Source: Gyromitra esculenta
Taxonomy: Eukaryota; Ascomycota; Pezizomycetes; Pezizales; Discinaceae
NCBI GenBank assembly: GCA_038503075.1
Contig: JBCAML010000022.1
Span: 806,001 to 870,000 of the forward strand
Direction: 5' to 3'
DNA length: 64,000 nt
Each line of letters opens with the position of its first letter. Position 1 is the first letter of the stretch. Positions 13,007 to 26,742 of the stretch are shown here, piece by piece. The notes under the pieces are model-generated. The model worked only from the letters and a program-made list of their open reading frames with translations, made no database searches and had not been told where the DNA came from. The translations under genes and the position numbers were made by a program.

Positions 13007-14620
13007 TTTGCTGCTTCGGCAGGTTAAAAAGGAATCGCTTTATCTATTTTTTGGTAGCGAGTTAAAAAAGTAAACTATCCTGATGTCGCGCGTTTTTTTG
13101 AATGTACAACTGTCAACGCATTGCCAGGGTCTCCCAGGGAGCGAATTATGCCGCGTCCAGGTACCAATCACCTAATTGTACCCACTCTAGTACTCTAGTT
13201 TATGTACTGTAACCTAACAACACCAGAGCTACATACTTTTATTTACTAAAACAATACCGGCAATCGGGAATAAAGAGAGAAAGAAAGAAAAAGAAAATCT
13301 TAATCTAGCTGCTCTATCCTGAGGCTTACATGTACCTGTAGCGTCCCATATCCCTCATTGGCAGGCTTGGTTTTCCCTTAAATACGCCGATTGTGAGTTT
13401 AACTTGTGATCGGTGGGAGGTTATTCAGTCACATTTGGTACCAGGCTTGTACATACACTTACTCTAGGCACCACTAAATGGTCATCTTAGGCTATTCCTA
13501 GTACGTAACCGACATTGGCTCAGTTCCCAGGTCACGGCACAGGTGGTACAAAGCCCATGACCCTTGCAACGGCCCCCTGTAGTGGCTAGGCCAAGCTTCC
13601 GGCCCGTGTTCCCAGCGCTCAGGAACGAAATTATGGTATGTACCGTATTTACTCGAAAAATTGGGTAGCGTGCTTTCTTGGATCTAACTTAAATTAGTTT
13701 AGAAACGACCCGAAATCGGCTTAGATACGCCGCTCAATCTCTGACAAATTCCTTCGCGGGTTAGTGGCGAAGTGAATACGCTACCCAATTTTTCGAGTAA
13801 ATACGGTAGACCATTCTCCAGCACCGGAATCCACATGGTTCGATGTTAACCGAATATCACTTATTGTCGAAATGAGTACTAATGCGTACTAAACATAAGA
13901 AACCTCCTCGGATATCTATCCCAGATGACCAGTTGTTGGCTGTTATTTCTATTCGCCCAAAGTAATTTGTAGAAGCACCGGGTATCAGGCCAAGCCAATA
14001 TCAATTATTCTAACAGGACGGCTGAGAAAAGAAAGCATTTAACATCATTTCCAGATCTGAGAAGCGAGATATAACAGATAATTAGATATTAGGGGGTGTT
14101 ATATAATGATTCCCAATTTGCTATTTTTTTTCCCTTGGGAGATCCACCTCCAACCTAAGTTATTCCACCCCTTTTGCTTGCTTGGTCAACCATGACCAAG
14201 TGCTCAAGACAAAAATCTCAATCCGTTGATGACGGCATCGAGTAAGTAAAGATGAACAAAAAAAGCCAACTCATGAGATTAAGAGAAAAACCCATGTAAA
14301 AAAAATATCCCCAAACGTCGTTACCATGTTGCTATGCCTCATGAATCTCCTGTCAAACACATCTATCCACCTTATGTGTCTCTTTAATACAAATCATAAT
14401 AAACGCCGTCCATGTAAAGGAGTGTAAGAAAAAAAGGCGTAAAAACATGCTGTGTCATAAAATATTGCAATCGTCTTATCACGAGTGCTACTGGCTCATT
14501 GATTGGCCCCCCAAAAAGAATTCAAAAAAATGAGGGAAAAAAAAAAACAAAGCTATGAGAAAACAAAGAAAATAGAATAAAACTTCCTCGCTATTTTTTA
14601 TCCCCTAAATTGGCATTTAC
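13007..14620. other. Intergenic region between PUF6 and the membrane-protein gene
   Basis: No coding exon supported. Contains one TACATGTA (13327-13334) and a MITE (13641-13808, listed separately). The rest is AT-rich with A tracts. Confidence 0.6.
13641..13808. mobile_element. MITE with 31-bp perfect terminal inverted repeats and TA target site
   Basis: A 168-bp element bounded by TA on each side. Positions 13641-13671 are the exact reverse complement of 13778-13808; the repeat starts TACCGTATTTACTCGAAAAA. The internal part has no reading frame. Perfect TIRs and a TA duplication fit a Tc1/mariner-class non-autonomous element. No transposase is present in the window. Confidence 0.85.
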
Positions 14621-16116
14621 CTAAGCAACACTCTTTGGGCTTTTGCCCCTCTTCTGCAACTTCTTCCCCTTCCCCTTTGTAGATTTTCGCTCAGGAGACT
14701 CGGATTCTGAGCTCGAGGGCCGGAGAATCTGATCCTCTGGGACAGCGCTTGCCTCAAAAGAACCAATCCTACTATCACGTCCAGAAGGTCGTCCATTCCT
14801 TGCTCCTCCCTGTTGCGCAACCCATACACCGTTAAACTGTGGCGAAGTTGGATCTGAAACAGGTCTGAGCTCTCGAGGTGCCGAGTTCGACGCATATGAT
14901 GGAGCTGGGAATTGAAGTCCCTCGAGTGTACCACCTGGAATAGCGATATCTAGGGCGTAAATGGGATCGGGAGTAGCTGATGAGTCAAAAATTGGAGGGG
15001 TTCCTGGAGCGCTTATCGGCGAACCATTGGCCACGAAATTTGGGTCGCGCCGACGGGGAAGAAGTTGACCAACTTCAGCTGCGTGAGACAGACGATGCGT
15101 ATGAAGAAGAGAGAGATCTCCTCGAGACGATTCAGGTAGTGGTCGATGAATTTGTGATGGTAGTGAAGGTGAAGAGTATGTTGCCAGCATCCCTGGTCTC
15201 GAATATCGCATATGTGACATGCGCTCAAGGCTAGAGTCAGATTCTCGAGACGATTCTTCTGAAACTTCATTCTCGTCAACCGATGGCAGACTTTTGGAAA
15301 GATGGCTTTCTGGAGGACTTGGAGTTCTGCTAGAGTTTCGCTGAGGATTTCCGCGATCGTAACTAGGCTGTGAATGCCTCCCCTCCAATTTCGCCAGAGT
15401 ATCAGGGTCAGGAAGAGTTGCGATAGATCCCCCAGAATGTTGCCATGTATGATCATGTCCAACAGGGGTGCCGGGAAAAGACCCCCCAACCTGCATCACT
15501 TTTTCAGTTGATGGTGTGCGTGTAATGGGTGGTGTAGCCAGAGAAGATGCACTTGAGCGAACCGAGCCTCCTCCTCCAAAGTGGTTTGAAGGTGGCATTT
15601 GCATATATGGACTAGGTTGATAGACCATCGGCCGGGCTCCTTTCATTGAAGGAGCAGGAGAAGAAGATGCGGAACCACGACCTGGCGCGAATCTGGGACT
15701 TGGGGGTCCTTGGCCGCGAGATTTTGTGCTTGACGCATCAGATGCCACAAGGGTAACTTGACTTTGAGTGTAGCGAGCGGGTGTGTTAGGTCGGGAAATC
15801 ACAATCCCCTCCACTTCCAATCCAGCCTCCAACGCCTTGATTCCAAACGGAATTTCATCTGTCTTTAGCTGAATGACGTTGCGGCTTCCCCGGACAGTTT
15901 CCAGATGAGATTTTCTTGCTTCAGCTTGCTTGGTGTACTTTTTAATCCGTAATTTGTCGTATATTAATTTGCAACAACCACCAAGGAGAGTCGCTACCAT
16001 CGCGAGTGCCAGTACCTACAGAGCAGCATTTATTAGTAGGTCCCAAGGGAGCTTGAGCAGAGGCGACAAACCATTATCATCTTCTCCCATAGTTGCATAT
16101 GGTCCCAGAAACTCAT
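14621..16116 (-). CDS. Single-pass membrane protein with long disordered tail, conserved fungal type, function unknown
   Basis: Two exons, 16116-16072 and 16015-14621, give 479 residues. The start is set by the short first exon, MSFWDHMQLWEKMIM, joined through a 56-bp intron whose branch point TACTAAT lies near the acceptor; without it the hydrophobic segment would be cut. Residues about 13-33 (MIMVLALAMVATLLGG and on) are a membrane segment, followed by a basic KLRIKKYTKQAEARK stretch that suggests a cytosolic C-terminus. From residue 70 on the chain is Ser/Pro-rich and likely disordered, ending in a Lys-rich tail. I recall similar short WDxMPLWEK-like N-termini in uncharacterised ascomycete proteins but cannot name a function. 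Confidence 0.8.
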
Positions 16117-19100
16117 CTTGGGCAACTGTTGACAAACAGTTAGAGGTCTAAAGTAGCAGGGTTGTGATATAAGCACACGGCGACAACTAGCGATAAGCTA
16201 GAAGCGTAATTAGGTATCGATAACGAGCGTTTCAATTGAGATTCCTCCTAGGAGCGACAGATTGGCTGTATTAAGGTTTACTGAACAAATGACAAACGAC
16301 TGTAAGGTGAACTGCTGCAGGTCTCCAGGGTTTGAAGGAATTTCAACGGTTTCTCTTAGGGGCTGATAACCCAGGGTAGCTCCAACGGGAGGATGCAGCC
16401 AACAGCGAGATATAGATTCTGCAAAGAGCTAGTTAGTGATACGTAACGTGATATTATGATATCAAATAAGGTTCGGCAGGGAGCAGAGATATACTTACAT
16501 TCTATTATTTTGCAGTAGGGAAGCAAGATATTATAACTCGTGGTATTCAATTGACACACTGTAGCGACTGTTGCATGATATGCAGGAGGGTGAAACGAGC
16601 GGTATACAAAACGAGTGGTAGGGGAGAGGGGGAGAGGGGGGATAAGTAAGGGAAGAGGGAGATGTAGATAGAGGATGAGGTGAGGGATAGAATGAGATGA
16701 AGAGGTGGGGGGAGGGAAGAAGAAGAAGGAAAAATAGGATCAAGCAAGCAGATTAATTACTGGACAGCACAGTCGGGTCTCTGGGGGGCCCAAGCGCAAC
16801 GATTGGATGGGCAGACAGAAACTGCAGAACTGGGAAAAGAATCTCCAAATTGCTTCTTCCAGATAATGCTCCCTAGTAAATACAATCCTTGCCACTATAC
16901 TATTCGGGTTTCCTTGTCCCTCCTCGCCAACGCACGGCTCGCACTCTTCTGCGAGGGTGATGTTTCGATCGGTTTGGTGTACGGTATTAGCAACTGCAGG
17001 TTATAAGTTACTGTCTCGGTCAGTACTATTGTGTCTCGCTGCGCTAAAGAGACCTGGCAGTCCAGTCCACACCTGGGCGTTACCACCACCCTGGAAAAGA
17101 AATATCTAGATCGTCGTCCCCAGCGGTTTGCAGTGCTGGCAGTATCAAGCAAGCGTGTCTTGCACAGGATGGGGATGTAATGTATGTACGATCAGATCTA
17201 CACGGACGAAGGGGTCCTAACGGAAAGAAGGAGTGGGTTGCTCTAGGGTGAGTTTCATCAAATAAAATAGAGTAGGTACTTGCCCGCGACTCAATAAGAT
17301 ATACCCTATCTATATACAGACACAAACTCACGATGGTACATGTAGGTATTGAGAAACAACATGATATCAACAACTGGCGAATATTCTAACGTTTACACAC
17401 CACCACCACCCCTCTCACCCCCACCGAGCGACAGGTACCCTTGAAACATTGGAGAGAATACACTCTCGTGTCAGGTAGTGTGATGCACATCAGATTTTAG
17501 GTCCCACCATGAATAACAGAGACGGGTGACCAAAACGGAGAAATTGGTGCAAGGGGACAGTTGTGCAACAAAGAACAGGTGCTCAAGCGTTAGGAGCTGG
17601 CCGCGGTTGATCTAGAAGAGGAGGGATCGAAGACGGAAGAAAGAAAAGAAAAAAAGAAAGGTTGGGAAAATGCACGCACAATACAAAGGAAAGTGCGGTT
17701 GTGGAGGTGGTGGTGCGTGTGCCCCCTGTCGGAGGTTAGCAAGCCTGTGATGTCGTCAAAGAAGTCGCGTTGCGAGGGGCGTTATTTTAAGGACTTGAGA
17801 GACACGGACTAACTGCTCTCGGGACGACACTGTGATTATGATCGGCATGGCTTTCCTCGATCACCCACGTTGATTTGGCGAGGGTTGTGGTGTTGCGGGG
17901 AAATCCTCTGGACAGGGTCAATCTTCCGAATTGAGTCAAAACTATTCTGCCTCCCCAAGCGAAAAGTCGACAAATAATTAATTCTATTTTTTTTGTCGGT
18001 CTCATCCGCTCCAGTCGGAGTTTCATGATGGCCCACGTTAGTGTAAAGGATTTGACAGAACTCGTTTGGTGCCCATCGCCAGAAATAGAACTCGGAACTC
18101 GGAAGAAATACACATACTACGTTAGGCTATTTTTTGGAAAAATTTGCAGAATGCGGGATGCTGCCTGGGGCCAGGTGTGCCGCGGACTTACGGACCCAAC
18201 AGCACAAAGCGAGCATTGACATACATAATTCAGAATTGGTATTAAGGATACAGCGGCAGCCTGATCATTGCCCAAAGCAACAGGGTATAGGATACCATCG
18301 GTTTCGAAACAAGTGCTACAGTCAATTATAAGCAGTACTTGGGTTATTACGGTAGAATACACTTAACCACCAAGTACCTTGCTATCGGATCACGTTGTCC
18401 TCCTCTCTTAGGTGGAATACGGGCTCTTATTGCTACACGGACAAGTAACACTTCTCTCGCAGTACTTCACACAAGGCGATAGAGTTAACAAGTCACCTCC
18501 CCACCAGCAACGTCACACAGGTCGCAAGACAGGTCCGTAGGTTATGACGAAATAATAAACACCCCTGCTGCACCTTCTTCGGCACGGGTCAACTCGGCGG
18601 GCGGCATCATACACGTAACCAACCAAAGTCAACAATAGCCGCATACCTATCTAGCCCTTTTCGAAATTGCTCCTCGTCGCATCAGAGCAGCCATATTTTA
18701 CAACCGCCACAGGCAGCAACCACATGTACACTTCACTCAGCTTTTGCTAAATCTTCCTCACTTTTAGAGGTTTGATTAATATTTTCGTGGTGGCGGTTTC
18801 TATTTTGATGATTCCTAGGAAGCTAAAGACATTTTAAGTATCTTGATTTTTCAGGCGCTGAGGCGCTGGGGCTGCGCCCTAAACATAGCCAAGAATTTAC
18901 CAGTGTTCCCGTGGCTTTGCTTTGAAAAAAACCAGGGAGACACCGAGCGAATACTTTTCGCAGAAAGCCTTTTTGCCTCTATCATCAAGTACGTATGCCA
19001 CCATCTCGTCTGTGGCGAATAGTAGCCTAGCAGGCATCCCGCCGAAACTATTTGATACCAAACCTACCCTATATAGCAAAAAGCTATTTTTGTGATTTCA

Positions 19101-22100
19101 ACGAAAAACGATTCCTTGAACTGTACTCGCAACAGGCATAGAGAACCAGAAAATGCAAATGTGAGCTAACCAACCAAGTCGTGGGTGCGCCAAATTAAGA
19201 CAAATCCAAAAAGTTATTACCAGCAAAAGTCATTTTCGGGGTTTTTATGCCTGCTGCTAGTACAATCCCTGACCTGTAGGATTGCAGGTATTAGCAAAGC
19301 GAATTGGAGAAATACAATTTACCCGGGGAAGTCTGTTTACAATGCCGTCAGCGCCTTCGCCGTAGTCAAGCAGGAAGAAACTATTTGATCGATCATTGAC
19401 TCACTGAGTCTCTCCTGCTTGCCCAGGCTGCCTCGGAGGCTGTTATTCTAAAACAACTCAATCAGGCGAGGAGCACATACTACTGATGTGTTGTACTTTC
19501 TATATCGTATTACCAAGCTGGGGCGTATCAGACATCTCAAGGCGCTGAAAAGAATAATCGGATGGAAGTGATCTTGTTCGGTTGTAGGGCTATGAAAACG
19601 GGTGATTCAGCCCGCTTCATCATGTACCTGGGCATCGTATCGCTTAGTTAGTACCGCGATGGGTAGCTATGGGAAAATTTGAGGTACTGAAGCCACACCT
19701 TTTTGTTTTTTTCTTAGCGCTCATTTCCCCATTTCCATCCCGTTTTCAATATTAAGGTTTGAAGAACTACTATGCACCCCCCAGCCTCTAATTGGACGGT
19801 CTACCGCGAATATCACGTATTAATTGTTGTACAGTACTGGGCATTGTAAATTTCCCAAAGGCACTTACCGTGGTAGGAAAGCGTTAGATCGATTTCGATG
19901 CAGTCCAGACGTGCAATCATGATAGAGACTCGATTGATCAATCATTCATACCACCGTCGGTATATTCCGTATTTCTGCCCCCAAAGCTGTTATTTGCTAT
20001 GGAAAAAAACGTACAGCAAGCTGCAAGCGGGAGATCGACTTACTCGACAGATATTACGCATACTCAAGATCAGATCCATCTGCATGGATAAAACGTTCGC
20101 TTCTGGAGTGATTGGACTATAAACGACTATAATTCAACCAAACTACATATGTAGACACACACCCACACACCCACACACACAAAATCGAAGCCTTAGCAAC
20201 CCATGTGCTGCTAGAATTGCTTGGAATTCCTTTGAAATGCGACTCGTAACCTGTTGCGGATTTACCCGCGTTCCTGCATCAAAAAACAAATACAGAGTGG
20301 CCGTATTCCGTCACATACCGTTGACCATCGCCTTAAACCCATGTCCAGCAAGCCAAACAATCAGACGATTGTTGTCTTTTTCACGGCCCGTGCTCAGCCT
20401 TGTCTTAACGCACAGAGCACCCCCACCTACCACCATGTAACACTAAACGCTCACGGCTTGGAAATAAGGTTTGTTACTTCTCTATCATTGATCTTATTAC
20501 TTTAATTTCCGCACCCGGAATCACTACTTCACGATAAGGTGGTGTGTGTATGATCAAATCATGCGATATCACTCGGCGCGTTCCAGAGTTGATGCAGAAA
20601 ACTTCTTTTGAGTGCGGTTGGGCTTGCTTGTTATGAATATTACGCATAAACAGAGTTATATGGGACGTTTCTTTTGAAAGAGGTGTTGATTTCGGGAGTT
20701 CTTCTGCGTTGCTTGGTTGGCATATGCGCGCATGTACTATAGTGTTTGACGTCGACACGAGGCATTTGATTCGTGATCCTGAGTGACCCCCAGTTGGTAA
20801 AAATCAATAGTAATGTTTACTGGAAGTTGGATTATGCGAGTCTAATAGGTTCCACATGTCTGTATAGAGGTTTTCGGCAAACTAGTCCATATTTCTAGCT
20901 GTGCGATGTTCGCTCACGGTAATTTAGTTGAGACGATTATGAGATGTACTTGGGAATCAAAACACTATTAACGTACATCTACTCAACAACATTCACTCTG
21001 AAATGGTACTGTATTGAACAGCCATTACATAGAAACAGGAAGTCACATGGGCAAATATCTATAAATTTACGAATCCCGTTATGCGGTGTAGTTTCCTATC
21101 CCATACCAGCAAGCACAGGTAAGAGCTATGAAATTAGTGTGTCGCGCATCTCAGAAGGTACAAGCGAGCACTTCTCTGCTGTAGCTCGCTTTCTCTAGAC
21201 AGTATCATTCTACTCGCTCTCGGCAGTGTTAAATAAGCAGGCCATTTAGCGCTTACTTACATGTACTTGCTCTAAATCCTATGGATAGCACAAGACTTAA
21301 GTGGGGGGCTACTCTATCCCTTCCTTCATTTTTCAAACACTCATACTATTCTTGGAGGGATAGTCAAGAGGTGGTGGCATCACGCCGTGACAATTGTTCT
21401 ATTTGTGAGGGCACTAGAGGAAACACCACTACAGCACTTCTAGCGAGTGAAACGTGGGACTAAGTAAGGGATAAAGCGGCGCGAAGGAGTACCTTCATGT
21501 AGCCTGGAATTTCCGTTTCTGGATGTGAGTTCGTGCGTTCACACACAGCAGGAACGATTATGTATCGGAAGTACACGATAAGACATCGCTACTAAATATC
21601 ACCCACGCTAGCAATCTTGGAGCCACTGCTTCTACAAAGCGCTTGTTTATTAATATCAGGACTCACTTTTAGTTGGGGGAAGTTTCATCAGATATCTGCG
21701 TGTATTTCGGGTTCCTATGGCAGACTGGTATCAAGGATTTAACAGACCTCGGTTTATATTTTTCAGCGATCCGTTCGGACGAATCAAATCAAGTAGATAT
21801 AACCATGGGGCCCGAATACTCGCTACCAATATAGCTGAATTTATGAATTATGGCATAGGGCTACGGAAACCTGCCTCCCGTAAGAATTACCCACGAGTGC
21901 CGTCTGCGTTTGTATGTTGCTTCATTTGTGCTATATATGTAGGCTCGCGATTGGTAACAGTATGGGGATTGGCGCAACATGTAAAAAGTAAAGGTAAAAA
22001 AGTATACACAGGTACCTAGAGTACAATCCCCACATGGCCTACCACTGTAGACCAACCACGCACGCACATATCGGTGAGACATGCCAGAATGGAAGAGATG

Positions 22101-23579
22101 GCAGATTTCTTTTTGTTTTTCTATAAGTAGTCGGTGTTTAATTCTTGCAATTGCTATAATTATCTGAATCTTAGATACCCTGGTACCCCAAGAAGCCTAG
22201 GTACATGTAGTTACAAATTCCGAAGACAAATAAAAATCCCTGCATTTTGGAAACGTGTTTTAACAACACAAGCTTGCTTGTAGCAGATTTTTCTCTGCTG
22301 ATCTCGCCAATAGAATAATTGTCACAGCATGATCGCGCCTTTTGGTCACCCTTCTGGGGATAGCGTGAAGGGCTTGGGAACGGAGGAAGGGATACATGTG
22401 TGGGCGTGGAGCGCCAACAACTGGCAGTAGCCTAGACCTGCAAAAACCCTACCCTAGTGTCTCCTAGCGCAGGGATTGCTGGTCTGGCACCCTAGTTTCT
22501 GCCATAACACGCGTTATGCAGTTTCCACAAGGCACATTCTCCAAATCAGCTCCCAAGCAGAGGATTTGCATGGTTCTGGTGTTGGGGAGTAAAGATCATA
22601 GAAAATGATTCGAATGCCGAGAACGAGACAACCAAAATCCAAGTTTTATCAGCCTTACCCGCTCTCGTATCATCAAAGGTGCATATGGTAAAAGGTGCCT
22701 GAATCTCCCGGTGGATTTAGCCTCGGTAGCAGAGTAGGGAAACTATTCATCAAGCCGGGTATGTGTGCCTAGTTCCTGCCGCAAAACCAAGCTTTTGGGC
22801 TCTATGGTGACCTCAGGTATTTGTTTTATTGTTTGTACGTGTTCCGCAGATGCTGTCGATAGATCACCCATGCGTCATGTTCATACTTTAAAGGCAATAT
22901 AGCTTGCTTACTTACGTACATCCTACAGTACATGTATGCGAGGCACTTAATGAGAGCTCTATAGGGTATGTAGAGGTGCAATCCGAGTTGCTAAAGTGAG
23001 GAATAAGTATATTAGTTCTGAAGTATGTACTGTTGGTTGCTATCTAGCTGGTGTTGCAATCTATCGACAAGTCTTTCTCCAGGCACGAAGTGATTTCCTT
23101 CGGCTATCCGGATTCCGGATATATTCACATTTGGAGCTCCGAAAGGAAATGGAATTTCGAGAAAGAAAAAATACCGGCTTACGGGGTGGATCCGAACCAT
23201 ATCTGGGTCTACCATAGCCCATCATAGACCTTCGATGCTCGCTCCACAGCTGTTCCTTCGTGGGGATTCGCTGAGGAGGTCCGAGGTGGCTAGGTCGACG
23301 CGAGAAAACTGGAAGAAGAAAAAAAAAAGTTCGGGCGCTCCAGCTTCCGTTATCCCCGTATTACCCCATTAATGCAAATAGTTGCTTGGGGTGCTTTAAA
23401 ACTTGGCAATAATCTGGTGATATTCTCGTACCCCGTAGTCTTGCAGTGATACCCGACCGCAAAAAGTCTCAGTCTGGTTCGTTACTGGCTCTCGCAGTAA
23501 ACAACCTCCAACCCTCTCTCCCAGCTCACTATTCATCCTTCAGCTCTACTTTTTCATACGCCTTCTGCACTCATTGAAT
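16117..23579. other. Large gene-free region
   Basis: About 7.5 kb with no convincing coding exon on either strand and no tRNA or 5S-like sequence that I could see. Four TACATGTA palindromes lie at 17337, 21258, 22202 and 22929. A CA-rich microsatellite is at 20153-20181. Short reading frames of 60-110 codons occur on both strands but overlap each other and show no known motif. Confidence 0.5.
20153..20181. repeat. CA-rich microsatellite
   Basis: An imperfect (CA)n tract interrupted by CC steps, about 29 bp. Confidence 0.85.
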
Positions 23580-24797
23580 ATGCCAGTTATAAGAAACCCA
23601 TTCCGCCGGACCGCCCCGGCTGCGCCTTTCAGCATCTCTTCCGAGTCTGTAACCACCGAAACTCTCGGTCAGCCAGCGGTTTCACTTGCTGACAGCGGGA
23701 AGTTCTCTGCTGTCGAAGATGTACAACCTCTGAGGTCAACTAGCGCAATCAGTATTCCCAAAGAACATGACGAAGGCTACAAGTTGAGCGGTGGGTGTTC
23801 CAGCTGTCCCAGGGTGTGCATAGAGTTGTGCGCTTAATCTCCAATCTTGCTTTTTTGTTTTTTCCTTGTTCGATTCGCCTCCGATTCCGGGCTGCTGCGA
23901 GCTGCGAGCTGCGAGTGTGAAGTGGAGACAACACCTCGGGTCGTATTACCATCGGGGAAGGGGGAGGGAAAAAAGGCTAGGGAGGACTTTCGCTAATTTA
24001 CCGTGTGTGAAACTCTAGTTGTGAATGATAGCGGGGTCTATTTACCTGTACGATACCAACCCCCTCACTGCGGGATGCCACCATGTACCTGTGCAACGTG
24101 GGGTGTTGCGGCTCTTGACAGATTGTGAAGCTAATGCTCGATTCCCTGTAGCCTTCACCCCCAGAAAAAAAGAGCTTCTGGAAAAAATCAGACAGCTCAT
24201 CGGTGTCCTCCAAGGCGAAGACCCCTGTATTGGAGGAACAATTCGTTATACCCAGGGAGTCATTCGAATCATACCGGCGCTCATTTGTTGGTCTTCTCTC
24301 AAACATACAGTACTCGTCGAGACGGGAAGTTTTTCTAATCAATGTTTTTGTTCTAGGATATCTCAGCCCGTTCCCCGATATCAGATGTTGCACCAGGTCG
24401 TACTAGCTTTGACTCTCGTTCCCGCACCAGCTTGGACGTTCGCCCTAATACCAGACAAAGTCTCGACGCCCGTCCCTCTCGAGCCAGTCTCGATGTTCAG
24501 CCATCCCGGCTCAGCCTTGACCAGCGCCCCATGCGAAGGGGACCGAATTTCTCTAGAGGTCTAGGTGATTCATCCGACGACACGTTTGAAGACGTTAAGC
24601 TTAATGACGATGCGCGTCCAAAGAAGCGGAGCATATTTGCGAGGTTTGGGACCGATCACACATCCCATGATGCGTCGACAACTTCGACCGGAATCCTGGG
24701 TGCCAGAAATGGACTATTTGGGAAGAAAGATGTGCCGCATGAGACGGTACTTGAGAGTGAGCTGAAGCCGATCAGTAATGGCGTCAACGGTGAGTAA
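23580..24797 (+). CDS. Conserved ascomycete protein with VNDSGVYLPPSPPE motif, function unknown
   Basis: Four exons keep phase: 23580-23790, 24019-24047, 24152-24286 and 24357-24797, giving 271 residues. Exon 2 is only 29 nt and, with its neighbours, spells VVNDSGVYLPPSPPEKKSFW, a block I recall from uncharacterised Pezizomycotina proteins. Then follow SRESF-like PRESFESYRRSFDIS, five R-x-S-[LF]-D repeats (residues about 140-183), and an acidic/basic block FEDVKLNDDARPKKRSIFARFG. No membrane segment or enzyme motif is seen; the protein looks largely disordered and rich in candidate phosphosites. The stop at 24795-24797 overlaps a good donor-like GTGAGT (24791), so a further small exon cannot be excluded. 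Confidence 0.8.
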
Positions 24798-26742
24798 ATG
24801 GGTGGATGTACGATAGCAGTTTGGGCAGGGATGGGTGTTTTATACCTCACGAAGATAAGATATTGCGTATATTTTTGGGGGTGGGCGTAATTTTTGGTAG
24901 CATATACTGCTTTTTTTTTATATATATCTCTTTTTATATATATACCGCGAAGGGTTTTAAAAGCCTTTTTATTTTATTTTTTGGATTATTTGTTCTTGTA
25001 TTGAAGATAGAACATCTTTCATTTTCCCTCTACCTTAAGCTCTACAGATAGCTTTTGAGAAGACACTAGAGCCAAGTAATCCGAAGCAGAGTCCGAAACC
25101 CAAGTCGGATTAACGTGCGAGGTGCAGGATTACATGTAGTGAATATCGGAATTGTATGGTGTAATTTCGGGTTTATTTGCCCTAAAACATATCTACCGAG
25201 TCGTATGGGAGACCTTACTTCAGTCGATGCTTCAGCTCCATTCAGCAGTGTTCCATCGTTAAAAAAACGCCATTCCCCATTCGCCCAGACTGCAAGCCTT
25301 GCTTCAAGTATTTCGATCGAATAGGTACTTGATTCACATGCACGATAGCCACGCATATAACCGACGCTTGGTGAATCCGGAGATGCGTTGTTGGAAAAAG
25401 GAAACATACCTTTGCGCTTGCTAGAGATATACACACATATGTGATCAAGTCAGTAAGAGTTCAGCTACGTTGGCTAGCTTTGGAATCGAGATGACTTTGG
25501 GGGACGCACCAGAAGTCATATGATGAATCTTTCTTGCTCTCGATTTCCTGTGCTTTGCCCGTCGGGGCTGACGATATGTTGTGCGAGATTTGGTGACGGT
25601 AATTACCGACCCCTTTTAAGCCATACCATGCGGGTGATAAGTTGTGAACCTCAATTTGGAGAAACTCTACCACATTCAAAGTCTCCTTCTCGAGGATTGC
25701 CGTGTCCCACTCTGTTACTAAAATAAAACTGGGTTTGATATGGGAGGAGCGAGTGCTAAATGTGACATATGAACAACTAATCTATGAGAATTCAAGGCAC
25801 TGCTGGAGTAATCCATAACTACATAGACTTGTTCATACATGTTCATACACATTGGTTCTTATCCGGTACAAAATCAGGCTTCCGAGCAAGCCACCAACTG
25901 TGGATATATGTAACATCCATCATCATCATCGTCGTCATCGTAATATTCATGCTTTGCTACTATCACATGCAGTATTGTAGTTGAGGATCCTTCCTATCAG
26001 TCTTTTGCATTGGTTTCCTTCGCCACTAACCTCCCTCGTTAACACCTTCTCCACCAACACCCCTTCAGCAACCTTCTTCATCAGGGTCAAGCCACTAATA
26101 TGATAAAAATACGAGCAAGAAAATATCTCTATGGCGTTTTTAGCTACTAGCCGCTCTGCATACATATACTTCTGGTCACCACGACTATCACGAGCGCCTT
26201 GCCACCGAATATGTGTCTCTAGATAGTTTCATCCTCTTTAATCCGGTATCCCTAATCAGCCGGGGAGGGGGTCTGATTGCTTGGGGCGAGATTAACTGTT
26301 GTCATTTACACTGTTGCGATTAGATAGAGCTTTGGCCATACTTAATTTTGCCCCAAGTACACCGAGGTAATAAAAGTGTTGGCTGATAGCGTGAGTCTAA
26401 TAGAGGTTCTTGATGACGGCTTTGGTCAAAGTGAAAACCGCCATTTTGGTTGTTCTAAGAACGCCTCTTACCGCAGGCTTAAGGCTGTCTTAATCTTAAA
26501 GTTCCCAAGGTGTGCTCGGACTTTGTTAATTTAGAATAGTGTAAAGGATATCCAGTTTTGTAAGGCGCTAGCCATTCTAAATCATCTCCAGAGCTGAAAA
26601 TCAAACAAGCAGAATATTGTACAATATTTGTGGAAGAAAAGAATTATACAGTCAACCAAGAGAACCCCAACTTTTGTAACTCTCATTATGTCGTATCGAA
26701 AGTAAATATAAAAAAAAAGACAACATCTCTCACCACCCATTT
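24798..26742. other. Intergenic region before RRS1
   Basis: No supportable gene in about 1.9 kb. One TACATGTA lies at 25131-25138, and a CAT/CGT trinucleotide-rich tract near 25917-25945. Confidence 0.5.

Noticed and set aside
18897..19079. 60-codon minus frame MLYRVGLVSNSFGGMPARLLF...
   Set aside because: Looks protein-like but is isolated, short and matches nothing I know.
23160..23220. GGATCCGAACC resembling a tRNA T-arm
   Set aside because: No matching acceptor stem, anticodon arm or A box could be built around it.
25066..25434. 122-codon frame on the minus strand
   Set aside because: No known motif, overlapped by frames on the other strand, and no supporting splice pattern.
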